Source: Pseudomonas fortuita (GTDB lineage Bacteria > Pseudomonadota > Gammaproteobacteria > Pseudomonadales > Pseudomonadaceae). Taken from it: 64,000 bases of DNA. The position numbers and the translations under genes are program-made. The notes under the pieces are model-generated. The model was not told the DNA's origin. It saw only the letters and a program-made list of their open reading frames with translations, and did not search any database. Positions 44,835 through 54,600 of the stretch are shown piece by piece (the first letter of the stretch is position 1; each line of letters starts with the position of its first letter). Location: assembly GCF_026898135.2 (NCBI RefSeq), contig NZ_CP114035.2, positions 2,831,501 through 2,895,500 on the forward strand. Reading direction: 5' to 3'.

Positions 44835-45593
44835 ATGCAGGTGGTGGATTTCAACTCGGACATGGGTGAGGGATTTGGTCCGTGGACTATTGGCGACGGT
44901 GTCGACAGCGAGCTGATGGGCTATATAAGCACGGCCAACATCGCCACGGGCTTTCATGCCGGCGACCCCGGCACCATGCGCCGCACCGTCGAGCGGGCCA
45001 AGGCCCTCGGCGTGGCGGTGGGGGCGCACCCGGGCTTTCGCGACCTTGTCGGCTTTGGCCGCCGGCATATCAACGCGCCAGCCCAGGAACTGGTCGATGA
45101 CATGCTCTATCAGCTGGGCGCACTGCGTGAAATTGCCCGTGCTCAGGGGGTGAGTCTGCAGCACATCAAACCCCACGGCGCGCTTTACATGCACCTGGCG
45201 CGCGACGAAGAAGCCGCCCGCCTGCTGGTGGAAAACCTGCGGGTGATCGAGCCGGAACTGCTGCTGTACTGCATGCCGGGCTCGGTGATCTGCCGTGTTG
45301 CCCAAGCACTTGGTCAACCGGTGGTTCGCGAGTTCTACGCCGACCGTGAGTACGACCTGAGCGGCTCGATCGTATTCACCCGCAATGTGCGGGGCCATGA
45401 GCCCAAGGCGGTCGCCGAGCGCGTGTTGCGGGCATGCCAGCAAGGCCTGGTGCGTACGGTCGAAGGGCAGGACCTGGCCATCGAATTCGACTCCATCTGC
45501 CTGCACAGCGATACCCCGGGTGCACTCGACCTGGTCGAGGCCACACGCAGGGCGCTGGACGCGGCCGGTATTGTGGTGCGTGCGCCACGCTGA
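44835..45593 (+). CDS. pxpA: 5-oxoprolinase subunit PxpA (LamB/YcsF)
   Basis: A 252-residue protein of the LamB/YcsF family. It works with PxpB and PxpC to open 5-oxoproline to glutamate using [17 protein letters not shown] at the start and H-I-K-P-H-G-A-L-Y are diagnostic. ATG 44835 was chosen because AGGAGA precedes it; the ATG at 44796 adds an unrelated tail. First of three genes, 90 bases before pxpB. Confidence 0.93.
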   Translation: MQVVDFNSDMGEGFGPWTIGDGVDSELMGYISTANIATGFHAGDPGTMRRTVERAKALGVAVGAHPGFRDLVGFGRRHINAPAQELVDDMLYQLGALREIARAQGVSLQHIKPHGALYMHLARDEEAARLLVENLRVIEPELLLYCMPGSVICRVAQALGQPVVREFYADREYDLSGSIVFTRNVRGHEPKAVAERVLRACQQGLVRTVEGQDLAIEFDSICLHSDTPGALDLVEATRRALDAAGIVVRAPR

Positions 45594-45683
45594 ACCTGTG
45601 AGGTATCCGGCACAGACAAGCCGGAGCCCGTGCATTTTGTTTTCGCCTGCCTTTCTATAAAGATTCCAAGAAAAGGAACAGTC

Positions 45684-46571
45684 ATGGCCGAACCGCTTGC
45701 TACAACCCCGATCCGCTACAGCTTCGGCGCCGACGAGCACCTGTTTGCCGAAGTCAGCGAAAGCATGTCGCTGGAAGCTTTCTTCAAGGGCATGGCCGTC
45801 ACCCGCGCAGTGGAGCGGCTGGCGCTTGATGGTGTGCTGGACGTGTGCCTGGCCAATGCCTCGTTCCAGATCCGCTTCGACCCGGACCGTATCGCGCCGC
45901 AGGCGCTGCTTGAAGCGGTGCAAGGTGCCGAAGCCCAGGCTGTGGCCGAGCGTTCGTTGCAGACGCGGATCATCGAGATCCCGGTGCTGTACAACGACCC
46001 CTGGACCCATGAGACCCTGATGCGTTTCCGTGACCGCCACCAAGACCCGGCCAGCACGGACCTGGAGTACGCGGCGCGCATAAACGGGCTGGCGGATGTC
46101 GATGCTTTTATCGCCGCCCACAGTGGTGCGCCGTGGTTTGTGTCGATGGTCGGCTTCGTGGCTGGCCTGCCCTTCATGTTCCAGATGGTCGAGCGTGATC
46201 GGCAGCTGCAGGTACCCAAATACCTGCGCCCGCGTACTGACACGCCCAAGCTTACCCTGGGCCATGGCGGTTGCTTCGGTTGCATCTACTCGGTGCGTGG
46301 GGCGGGGGGCTACCAGATGTTCGGCGTCACCCCGGCACCGATCTACGACCCTGGGCAAACACTGAACTACCTGAAGGCGCACATGGTGTTTTTCCGCCCG
46401 GGTGACATCGTGCAGTTCAAGCCCATTGATCGCCGGGCCTACGACCAGGCAGTGGCAGATGTGGAAGAGGGCCGTTTCGACTTGCGTATTCGCCCGGTCG
46501 AGTTCTCCCTGGATGCCTTCCTTGCCGACCCGGTCGGTTACCCCAAGTCGCTGCAGGAGGTACTGGCATGA
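45684..46571 (+). CDS. pxpB: 5-oxoprolinase subunit PxpB (KipI/allophanate hydrolase subunit 1-like)
   Basis: A 295-residue cyclophilin-like-fold protein. The C-terminal half has G-F-V-A-G-L-P-F-M and G-G-C-F-G-C-I-Y-S-V-R-G-A-G-G-Y-Q-M-F-G, the KipI/AHS1 core. It is longer than E. coli PxpB (about 218), with extra sequence inserted around residues 100-140, a feature of a Pseudomonas subgroup. ATG 45684 follows AAAAGGAA. It overlaps pxpC by four bases. Confidence 0.9.
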   Translation: MAEPLATTPIRYSFGADEHLFAEVSESMSLEAFFKGMAVTRAVERLALDGVLDVCLANASFQIRFDPDRIAPQALLEAVQGAEAQAVAERSLQTRIIEIPVLYNDPWTHETLMRFRDRHQDPASTDLEYAARINGLADVDAFIAAHSGAPWFVSMVGFVAGLPFMFQMVERDRQLQVPKYLRPRTDTPKLTLGHGGCFGCIYSVRGAGGYQMFGVTPAPIYDPGQTLNYLKAHMVFFRPGDIVQFKPIDRRAYDQAVADVEEGRFDLRIRPVEFSLDAFLADPVGYPKSLQEVLA

Positions 46572-47539
46572 TCAAGGTACTCAAACCCGGCCTGGCCACC
46601 TCGGTGCAGGACCTGGGCCGTGAAGGCTACTACCACCTGGGCATTCCGCCGTCCGGTGCACTCGACCAGTACGCCCTGCGCGCGGCCAACCACCTGGTGG
46701 GCAACCCAGCGGGCGCAGCCGCCCTTGAGTGTGCGCTGGTGGGGCCGGAGCTGGAGTTCCAGCAGGATGCGCTGGTGGCGGTATGCGGTGCACAGATGCC
46801 CGCTTTGCTGGAGGGCCGCGAGCAGCGCCCCGACACGGCATTTGCGGTGCGCGCCGGGCAGGTGCTGCGCTTCGGCTTTCCCACGGCGGGCGCCCGTGCC
46901 TACCTGGCCGTGGCCGGTGGTATCGATGTACCTGAGGTGCTCGGTAGCCGCTCCACCTACGCGCTGGGGGCATTGGGCGGGTTCCAGGGGCGCAAGCTGA
47001 TGGCAGGTGACGTGCTGCCGGTTGGTGTGCCCAGCGGCACGACCCGCGCCGGCGCAAGCCTGCCCATGGCCCTGCGCCAGGCCCTGGGCGGCGAGGTGGT
47101 GGTGCGGGTGGTGCCGGGGCTGTACTTTCATCGCCTGACCGAAGACGCAGCACAAAGCTTCTTTACGCAGGCCTGGACAGTCGGCTCCGAAGCGGACCGT
47201 ATCGGCTATCGCTACAAAGGCGGCAGCGCCTTGGGTTTCCAGCCGCGGGAGCAACCGTTCGGTGCCGGCTCGGACCCGTCCAACATCGTCGACAGCTGCT
47301 ACCCGATCGGTTCTATCCAGGTGCCAGCGGGGCTGGAACCGATCATCCTGCACCGTGATGCGGTATCGGGTGGCGGCTACGCCATGATCGGCACGGTGAT
47401 CAGCGCCGACCTCGACCTGATCGGCCAGATGCAGCCCAACCAGCAGGCAAGGTTCCTGGCGGTGAGCCTGGAGCAGGCGCTGGAGGCGCGGCGATCATAC
47501 AAGAAGAAACTGGCCTGCCTGGCCAGGCTCTTTGGCTGA
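46568..47539 (+). CDS. pxpC: 5-oxoprolinase subunit PxpC (biotin-dependent carboxyltransferase family)
   Basis: A 323-residue protein of the KipA/AHS2 family. K-P-G-L-A-T-S-V-Q-D-L-G-R-E-G and the G-I-P-P-S-G-A-L-D-Q-Y segment near the start are diagnostic. With PxpB it forms the ATP-using half of the 5-oxoprolinase. The annotation as carboxyltransferase comes from distant urea-carboxylase homology; the gene order pxpA-B-C argues for 5-oxoprolinase here. Confidence 0.9.
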   Translation: MIKVLKPGLATSVQDLGREGYYHLGIPPSGALDQYALRAANHLVGNPAGAAALECALVGPELEFQQDALVAVCGAQMPALLEGREQRPDTAFAVRAGQVLRFGFPTAGARAYLAVAGGIDVPEVLGSRSTYALGALGGFQGRKLMAGDVLPVGVPSGTTRAGASLPMALRQALGGEVVVRVVPGLYFHRLTEDAAQSFFTQAWTVGSEADRIGYRYKGGSALGFQPREQPFGAGSDPSNIVDSCYPIGSIQVPAGLEPIILHRDAVSGGGYAMIGTVISADLDLIGQMQPNQQARFLAVSLEQALEARRSYKKKLACLARLFG

Positions 47540-47570
47540 GCGCAACGCGCTTGTGGAAGCGTTGTGCGAT

Positions 47571-47603
47571 CCCTGCAGGAGCGGAAAACCCGCTCTTTCA
47601 GGG
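47571..47603 (+). terminator. Hairpin after pxpC
   Basis: CCCTG...CAGGG encloses GAGCGG/CCGCTC around AAAAC. An additional stem GCGCAACGC/GCGTTGTGC (47540-47567) precedes it. No T run; possible terminator in the 217-base gap before the T6SS island. Confidence 0.4.
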
Positions 47604-47756
47604 CCCTATTCTCTAGCAGGATGCTGCCAGCGGAATGTTTGGAAACTAGATTCAGAGAAGGATCCTACAAGCATTTGGGAAGCCCCAGACTCCTTGGAGA
47701 ATTGATTCCCCGATAGTGTTCATGTCTTCAGTTTTCTCGAAGACAAGGACCCCTTC

Positions 47757-48638
47757 ATGCCCGGCCCATCCGATCTGCCTCCGGTAAAACCCGACAGCGC
47801 TGTCGATGCCCATGACGCTTCAGAACGCAGCGTTTACGCGATGCTCGAAGTGCCGGAGGGTAGCGATTCACCCTATCCGGCTGACCAGGGGCAGCGAGCA
47901 GGTGACCCGGATTTTGAAGGTTACCCCGGCGACCCGGAGTTCCAGCTGCGTGGCGGCTTCGAAAACCTGATGCTCGACGCGGCGAGCCCGCTGTTCGGTC
48001 TGGTCATTCGCCTGCGCACGCTGGATGACCTGCCCAACATCGCCTATGTGCACAAGACCGTGCAAAACCAGGTCAGCAACATCCGCGAAGAAATCCAGCA
48101 GCACGGCTACCCCATCGTGCACCAGGAAGTCTATTCCTATGCCCTGTGCCTGTATCTGGACGAGGCCGTGATGAGCCGCCCCTGGGGCAACAATTCGTGC
48201 TGGAGCCACGAGCCGCTGCTCAGCATCTTCCACGACGAAACCCAGGGCGGCGAAAAGATCTTCGTGCTGCTCGAACGGGTCATGCAGGCGCCCAAGGAAT
48301 TCCAGGATGTCCTGGAGTTCCTGTACTACTGCTTCTGCCTGGGCCTGCGGGGCAAGCACGCCCTCGACCCCAAGTGCGAAGACATCATCAACGCCCTGAT
48401 CTCGCGCATGCACACGGTCATCCGCGAACTGCGTGGCCCCCTGCCGCAAGAGGTGTGCGACCCCTACACCAACGTCGTTCATTGCCCCCACCGCCCGCGA
48501 CGCTGGGAGTGGCCCTGGTGGAGCCCGCTGGTGATCTCGGCCGTCGCCATGGTCTGCGCTTACAGCTACTACAGCTACCGCCTCGACCTGCTCACCGCCG
48601 AAGTCCTGGAATCGCTCGACGCGATTCTGCAGCAGTAG
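47757..48638 (+). CDS. tssL: Orphan TssL/DotU-family type VI secretion protein
   Basis: A 293-residue protein of the DotU/TssL family. A polar, Asp/Pro-rich N-terminal tail (residues 1-65) precedes the cytoplasmic DotU domain (N-L-M-L-D-A-A-S-P-L-F-G-L-V-I-R-L; E-V-Y-S-Y-A-L-C-L-Y-L-D-E-A-V; W-G-N-N-S-C-W), and one membrane helix (about residues 258-277) lies close to the C-terminus. No peptidoglycan-binding domain. TssL is part of the T6SS membrane complex; no other complex or baseplate gene is in the window, so it would serve with a main cluster elsewhere or replace its TssL. First gene of the island, 13 bases before vgrG. Confidence 0.87.
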   Translation: MPGPSDLPPVKPDSAVDAHDASERSVYAMLEVPEGSDSPYPADQGQRAGDPDFEGYPGDPEFQLRGGFENLMLDAASPLFGLVIRLRTLDDLPNIAYVHKTVQNQVSNIREEIQQHGYPIVHQEVYSYALCLYLDEAVMSRPWGNNSCWSHEPLLSIFHDETQGGEKIFVLLERVMQAPKEFQDVLEFLYYCFCLGLRGKHALDPKCEDIINALISRMHTVIRELRGPLPQEVCDPYTNVVHCPHRPRRWEWPWWSPLVISAVAMVCAYSYYSYRLDLLTAEVLESLDAILQQ

Positions 48639-48651
48639 CAGGGGACGCCAC

Positions 48652-50736
48652 ATGCCTAGCCAATCCGATTTGCGCTTTACCTTCCAGCCGCTGGTGGGCC
48701 GGAGTGAATTCGAAGTGGTGTCGTTCGAGCTGGACGAAGCCATCAGCACGCCGTTCCAGCTGAAGCTGGAACTGGTCAGTTTTGAAGACGATGTCGACTT
48801 CGGTCAGTTGCTCGACAAGCCGGTGCTGTTCACGATCTGGCACGGCGAGCGCCCGCTGCGCTACGTGCACGGCCTGGTCAGCACCTTCAGCCAGGGTGAA
48901 ACGGGCTTCCATCGCACCCGTTATCGCGCCCTGGTCGAACCCGTGCTGGCCCGCGCCGGGCTGCGCTCGAACTGGCGCATCTTCCAGCAGAAAACCGTGC
49001 CGCAGATTCTCGAGATCATGCTCAAGCGCCAGGGTATCACCGGCTACGAGCTGAGAAGCATCGACAAGCACGAGGTGCGCGAGTTCTGCGTGCAGGCCGG
49101 TGAAACCGACCTCGACTTCATCGCCCGCCTGGCCGCCGAAGAGGGTTTCGTCTACCGCTTCGAGCACACGCCAAAACTACACAAGCTGCTCATCACCGAC
49201 CGGCTGCTGGGGCTGGGGCAGCTCAGCCAGGGCGCCATCAAGCCCGATGACGATGACGAGGACGAAGGCTTTTTCGAGCCGGACGACACCGACCCCAACC
49301 AGGTGCTGTACCACGCCAACAGCGGCGGCGATCAGGCCAGGCCGTGCCTGCGCCGCCTGCGTTACAGCGAGCAGGTACGTACCGCGCGCCAGGTGCAGCG
49401 CGACTACACCTTCACCCACCCGGCCTACCGCCAGGAGCAGCGTGCCGAGGGCAGCGACCTCAGGCACCAGTCCACCACGTACGAGCGCTTCGACTACCCC
49501 GGTCGCTACAAGCGCGAGGCCGTCGGCGCCCCCTTCACCGCCACCCGCATCACAGCCTGGCGCCATGACGCCCACCTGGCCGAGGTCGAAGGCGACGATG
49601 TGCGCCTGCAACCGGGGCTGAGCTTCACCCTGATCGGGCACCCGCGCGAAGACCTGAACAGGCATTGGCGGGTAAGCCGCGTGCACCACGAAGGCACCCA
49701 GTTCACCAGCCTTCAGGAGGAAGCTGCAGGTGCCCGGCAAGGTACCCGCTACTGCCAGGAGGCTGTGCTGGTGCCCGGCAGAACCGAATGGCGCCCGGCG
49801 CCGTTGCCCAAGCCGCGCATCGACGGCCCGCAGATGGCAACGGTGGTGGGGCCCAAGGGCGAGGAGATCTACTGCGACCCATGGGGCCGGGTGAAGGTCA
49901 GCTTCCCCTGGGACCGGGAAAGCCAGGACAACGAGTTCAGTTCCTGCTGGGTACGCGTGTCGCAAGGCTGGGCCGGCGGCAGCTGGGGTTCGATGGCCAT
50001 TCCGCGCATTGGCCAGGACGTGATCATCCAGTACGTCGACGCTGACCCGGACCAGCCGATGATCACCGGGCGCACCTACTGTGGCAATCAGCTGCCGCCG
50101 TATGACCTGCCCAAGCACAAGACGCGGATGACCATCAAGAGCCAGACCCATAAGGGCGATGGTTTTAACGAGCTGCGTTTCGAGGATGAACTGGGCAAAG
50201 AAGAAGTGTTCATCCATGCCCAAAGGAACCAGGTCAATGTGGTGGGCAATGACGAAACCACGACTATTGGGCGCAATCGCGTGGAGCAGGTCGGTAATGA
50301 TGAGCAACTGAGCATCGGCAGCAACTTCCGCCAGGACACGGCCCGTGACCATATCCAGGTCATTGGGCAAAACAGCCGTGTGGACATCAAGCATGACCTG
50401 AACGAACAAGTGGGCAACAACCGCAGCCAGACAACGGGGGCCAACCAGCGTGTTGTCATCGGCAACAACAGCGAGCTTGTGATCAAAGGGGCTCAATCGA
50501 TCAGCGTCGGGCAGGGGGTGCAACAACGCACGACGGTCTATCAGTTGCTGGCCAGTGAACGCATCGAGTTCAGAAGCCCTGGCGCCAGCATCGTGCTGGA
50601 TGCCCAGGGCATTACCATCAGCGGCTTGACACTCGACCTGCAGGGGCAGACCAAGGCGACTGGCGAAGGGAACGCCAGTAGCGAGCCACTTGAGCTTACG
50701 CCTGACGCCAGCAACCAGTGCGAGGCCAAGTCGTGA
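48652..50736 (+). CDS. vgrG: Type VI secretion tip protein VgrG
   Basis: A 694-residue spike protein (TssI). The N-terminal gp27-like part (residues 1-380: F-T-F-Q-P-L-V-G...F-E-V-V-S-F-E-L-D-E) is followed by the gp5 OB-fold (Y-C-D-P-W-G-R-V-K-V-S-F-P-W-D) and a beta-helix needle with repeated V-G-N-x segments (residues about 520-620). The tail is short, so there is no evolved effector domain. Cargo is loaded through the DUF4123 adaptor encoded next. The stop overlaps that start (TGATG). Confidence 0.96.
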   Translation: MPSQSDLRFTFQPLVGRSEFEVVSFELDEAISTPFQLKLELVSFEDDVDFGQLLDKPVLFTIWHGERPLRYVHGLVSTFSQGETGFHRTRYRALVEPVLARAGLRSNWRIFQQKTVPQILEIMLKRQGITGYELRSIDKHEVREFCVQAGETDLDFIARLAAEEGFVYRFEHTPKLHKLLITDRLLGLGQLSQGAIKPDDDDEDEGFFEPDDTDPNQVLYHANSGGDQARPCLRRLRYSEQVRTARQVQRDYTFTHPAYRQEQRAEGSDLRHQSTTYERFDYPGRYKREAVGAPFTATRITAWRHDAHLAEVEGDDVRLQPGLSFTLIGHPREDLNRHWRVSRVHHEGTQFTSLQEEAAGARQGTRYCQEAVLVPGRTEWRPAPLPKPRIDGPQMATVVGPKGEEIYCDPWGRVKVSFPWDRESQDNEFSSCWVRVSQGWAGGSWGSMAIPRIGQDVIIQYVDADPDQPMITGRTYCGNQLPPYDLPKHKTRMTIKSQTHKGDGFNELRFEDELGKEEVFIHAQRNQVNVVGNDETTTIGRNRVEQVGNDEQLSIGSNFRQDTARDHIQVIGQNSRVDIKHDLNEQVGNNRSQTTGANQRVVIGNNSELVIKGAQSISVGQGVQQRTTVYQLLASERIEFRSPGASIVLDAQGITISGLTLDLQGQTKATGEGNASSEPLELTPDASNQCEAKS

Positions 50737-51659
50737 TGAGTAGCGAGGCCTTGGCCAACATCATAGAAGGGCACCATGCGGCGCACCTGCATTGTCATGT
50801 ACTGATAGACCCCCTTGCCATCGCGGGTAGAAGCGACCATGCACTGCTTGCACAACTGCGCGAAGCGTTGGGCGAGGCCGCGTTGACCCGAGTGCACAGG
50901 GCCGATCTGGCCCATGTACCCCACCTGCACCCGGTACTGGTATGCCTGGCCTCACCCGGAGCGATGCCCAGCCGCACGCTGCTGGAGCTGACCGCGCGCA
51001 CAGCGCAAAGAGGGCTGCATCAGCGCCGTCGCTACCTGAGCGGCTGGCTGTTCAGTGAGGCTGCGCCGGTCACCCTAGCCGCCCATGTCTCGGCCCTGTG
51101 TCGAATACCCAATGCCGAGCGGGCGTTCAGCTTCTATCCGGTCTACGAACCTGTTCGCCTGGAATTGCTTGCAGCAACGTTCGAACGGGTCGAGCAAGGC
51201 CCGTGGTGGCCGGTCAGCAACTGGCTGTTCCTGAGCAGTGGCGGCAGATTGTCGAGCCTGAAAGGGCAAAGCGGGCAGCGCCATCCTTTGCCGGGGCCTG
51301 CCCGGCGCATCCAGGATGACGTGCCGTTGATCGAGCAAGTGCTGGCTATGTGGAGAGTGTTGCGCGCGGGCTCGCACGACGCGAGCCATTGCCAGATACC
51401 GCCATTTGCCGCCGTGCGTGTCTCCAACCATATCGATGACGCTCGCGGACTGGGCTTGAGCACACAGGAAGACATTGTGGTGTTTGCCCTCCATCACCTG
51501 TGCATCCACCCCAGGCTCCATACCGTTGCCGCGGTGCGCAGGATGGTAGACGCCGCCGTCGGCGATCACCGACCGCTCGCCCCGATGCTCGCCCGCTACT
51601 CCGAGGCGCAATGGTGCCATCTGATCGATCCCCTACCTGAAGCCGAGAGGCGCTTATGA
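50736..51659 (+). CDS. DUF4123 effector adaptor (Tap/Tec-like chaperone)
   Basis: A 307-residue cytoplasmic protein of the DUF4123 family, which loads effectors onto VgrG. C-H-V-L-I-D-P-L-A and V-P-H-L-H-P-V-L-V near the start and Y-P-V-Y-E-P-V-R-L are typical; family proteins usually have D at the first of these. It sits between vgrG and the large effector, with overlaps of one and four bases, so the three are made together. ATG 50736 was chosen over the ATG at 50718 because of the TGATG overlap. Confidence 0.87.
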   Translation: MSSEALANIIEGHHAAHLHCHVLIDPLAIAGRSDHALLAQLREALGEAALTRVHRADLAHVPHLHPVLVCLASPGAMPSRTLLELTARTAQRGLHQRRRYLSGWLFSEAAPVTLAAHVSALCRIPNAERAFSFYPVYEPVRLELLAATFERVEQGPWWPVSNWLFLSSGGRLSSLKGQSGQRHPLPGPARRIQDDVPLIEQVLAMWRVLRAGSHDASHCQIPPFAAVRVSNHIDDARGLGLSTQEDIVVFALHHLCIHPRLHTVAAVRRMVDAAVGDHRPLAPMLARYSEAQWCHLIDPLPEAERRL

Positions 51660-54600
51660 CCCTCAGCCAACGTATCGCCATTGCGGCAGCCGAAGCCGGG
51701 CTGCCGCACGACCAGTGCATGTCCTGCGAGCGCCAGGGCCTGCCGATCCTGCCGCTGCGCCGCGCCTTGGTGCCGGATGCGCGCCCAGGTTGCGTCACCA
51801 CCGTCGCCGGTAGCCTGCACGTTACAGCCAAGATGGGCCTGCGCACCTTGCGCATGGGTTACCTGTATGTGCTGCTGGACCAGCAGGTCTGGCATGCCTA
51901 CGAAGTCAGCGAACAGGGCCACCTGCGCCGCTTCAACCCCTATGAACCGTCAGACGGCCTGCCCGCATCGCTGCCTGAAAAGTGCGTGAATGAAAACCAC
52001 GATATCCCTTCTGCCTTCCTGAACATTGATACCGACCGGTATGGCACAGCCTGGCTGGCCTTCTCCAGCGATGCCTGGCCGGTCAGCGTGCTGAATGCCT
52101 ACAAGAAGGGCCAGGCGCCCGCGCACCGCTTCGAGGGGGTCGACCTGACCCAAGCCCGCAACAACCCTGAATTGCTGGGCATTGCCATGACGCCCGACAA
52201 CCTGCAGGTCGACAAGGAGGTGTTCGAGTACGCACAGCGCGGCTGTTCACCGTTCGACAGTGCACATGGGTTTCACAGCCGCTGGCTGCGCCGGTTTGCC
52301 ATGCGGGGCTATCTGGTCAACGCGATGACCCGGCACACGCTGGAGAACGGCGTGCTGGCGGTGGTGCTCGACGATACCGTTGGGCTGATTCAAGAGTTCA
52401 ACCATCAGCGCCTGAACTGGGTGGTGAAGCGTCAGCTCTGGCGTGAGGACCCCATGCGCGCCTACCAATTACAGACTTCGCAGATCCTGCAGGCCATTCG
52501 CGCCACGCAGCGGGAGTGGGCGGCGCAGAAGGTGCCTTCGCTGGAGCCGATGGCGGGTAGAGGGCCGTTTGTACCGGTTGATCCGACGGTAGAGCGGCCG
52601 CGCATGGTCAAGCAAGCGATGAAGGACAGCGACGATAAACTCGAACAGCGCTACCACGAACCGCAACGGGCGGCGTTCCAGGCCGGGTATGACCAGCAGG
52701 AAGCCGAGTTCCAGCGCTTCATCGACAAGGACGCCCGTGCTTACGCCGCGCTGTTCGACACGCCCATGTTCAAGGTGGCCGAGCAGTATGATTACGACGG
52801 CGATCATCGTGAATCTGGCGTAGCGTATGCCAAGACCATGGCGCTGTGCCTGGGTGGCGGGATTACCGAGGCGATTGTGCCTGGCGCGGCTCCTGCGGCC
52901 GGCACCAGCGAAACCCTCTGGCTGAAATGGCTAGAGGATCCAGACAGCCCACCCTACCGCGCATTGCTGATGCGCGACCGTACGTTGTTGGCTGGCCTGC
53001 TTCCCAGCTTTTCTGCTGCCGAAACCATCAACTGGAATGACAGCGACAAGCTTTACTCGATGCTGAGCAAAATCATCGCCAGCGACGATGCCGGCTTGCG
53101 CATGCGCAACACCCTCAAGCAAGCCATTGCCGAAACCCAAGGCGCGCTCAACGCCGCCAGCCAACGCTTGTCGCCCAATTTGCCACCTGGCATTCAGACC
53201 GCCGTGCGGCACCTGAACAGTGCAACCCAGTTCCTGTACAACGGCGTGCACCTCATCGAGCTGGAAGTGAAGATGAAGCTGGGCGAGTACTACGCCCTGC
53301 AGAGTGCCCATTTACGCGAATTGCAGCACAAGGCCAATGCCTCGATTGCCGAGGCCAGGGACCGGATGCATCGCAACATCGCTGACATCGACATTCATTC
53401 GACCAAGGCCTGGAACAAGGTGCGGCCGATCATCCAGCACGGGTTGATGAGCTTGGCCGTGCTGGACCCGCGGTTTACCAACACCATGATTAGTGTCTCG
53501 GTGTGGGTCGAGGGTACCGCGGCGGACGTGCATGGTCGGTTGTTTGAGGAAGCCAACATGAAGGTAACTCAGGCAAGCAGCTTGGCGCAGCGTACCTTGG
53601 TGGAGGTCTCGGTCGCGGCGGGGACGCTGGAGGCGGATGCGCGAAAGGTGTTGCAGGGCATGCGTATTACTTCGCAGCAGGCGGCGCAGTTGGTGCGAAC
53701 TGGTTTTAGCGGCTTGCGGGGTGTGGCGGGAAGCTGGGAAGTACTGCTGGCGATTGGAGGGCTGTACTTGCAATCCGACAGCCTCGAAAGAAATCAGGAA
53801 AAAGCGGAAGCGGAGATTGGGTCCAAGGCGCATGAGGCCAGTTTGGCGTTGCAGGGTTCGCAATTGGGGTTGCTGGGCGGGCAAATTGAGCTGATTGGGC
53901 TCGTGCTGAGGTCAATACCCGGGGCTAAGGGCGCGGCGGGAACTGGCGTTTCGCTAATCAAGTTTGGTGCAATTATTAGTGCAATAGCCGGGATATTTGA
54001 TACGGCGCAAGCATTTGCTGCAGCAAAGCGCGTGCTAGCAGCAGGAGACAACAGAGCCGGAGCTATATATATCGGGGCGGGATTTGGGCTCACCGTTTCA
54101 ACTGGCGTATTTGTGTGTGCAGTATTTAAACCGCTTATATTAGGGCCTTTAGGGTTGGCAGTGATGCTGGCGCTCACGGCGTACGCAATCAGCAAGTGGG
54201 CTGAAGGAAACGAATCTGTAGCCTTGGAGCGATGGGCGCGACGCTGCTGCTTTGGCAAAGCTGATGAGAAGCCAGCCGTATTCTGGGGCAGCCCGGAATA
54301 TGCGGATATTGCGTTTGCAGAGCTTAATGCGGCGACCCTGGGTGTTTGCGCGGCGATTAACTTCGAGTCCAATCGGTCAATCAATTCGGCTGCGCCCAGG
54401 ATAGGAGGGTTGGTCAGTTTGGAGTTAGAGCATAAACTTAAATTTCAAGTCGTGTTACCTGGTTACAGTGATGAATGCTCAGCTTTTCGCTTGGTCCTCG
54501 TAGTGCATCGGCATGGTGATGGCAATTTTCCCGACTTCATTGGTGGAGAAACTGTGCTTGTGGATGAATATCAGGCTCTCCCGATTGAGGCTCTCACTAA

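Noticed and set aside
44811..46382. 523-codon frame antisense to pxpA and pxpB
   Set aside because: Shadow frame of conserved genes; no recognisable domain.
49177..50526. 449-codon frame antisense to vgrG
   Set aside because: Mirror of the VgrG repeats; no independent support.
50500..50736. Evolved C-terminal effector domain on VgrG
   Set aside because: The tail after the needle is short and low in complexity; cargo is better explained by the separate effector and adaptor.
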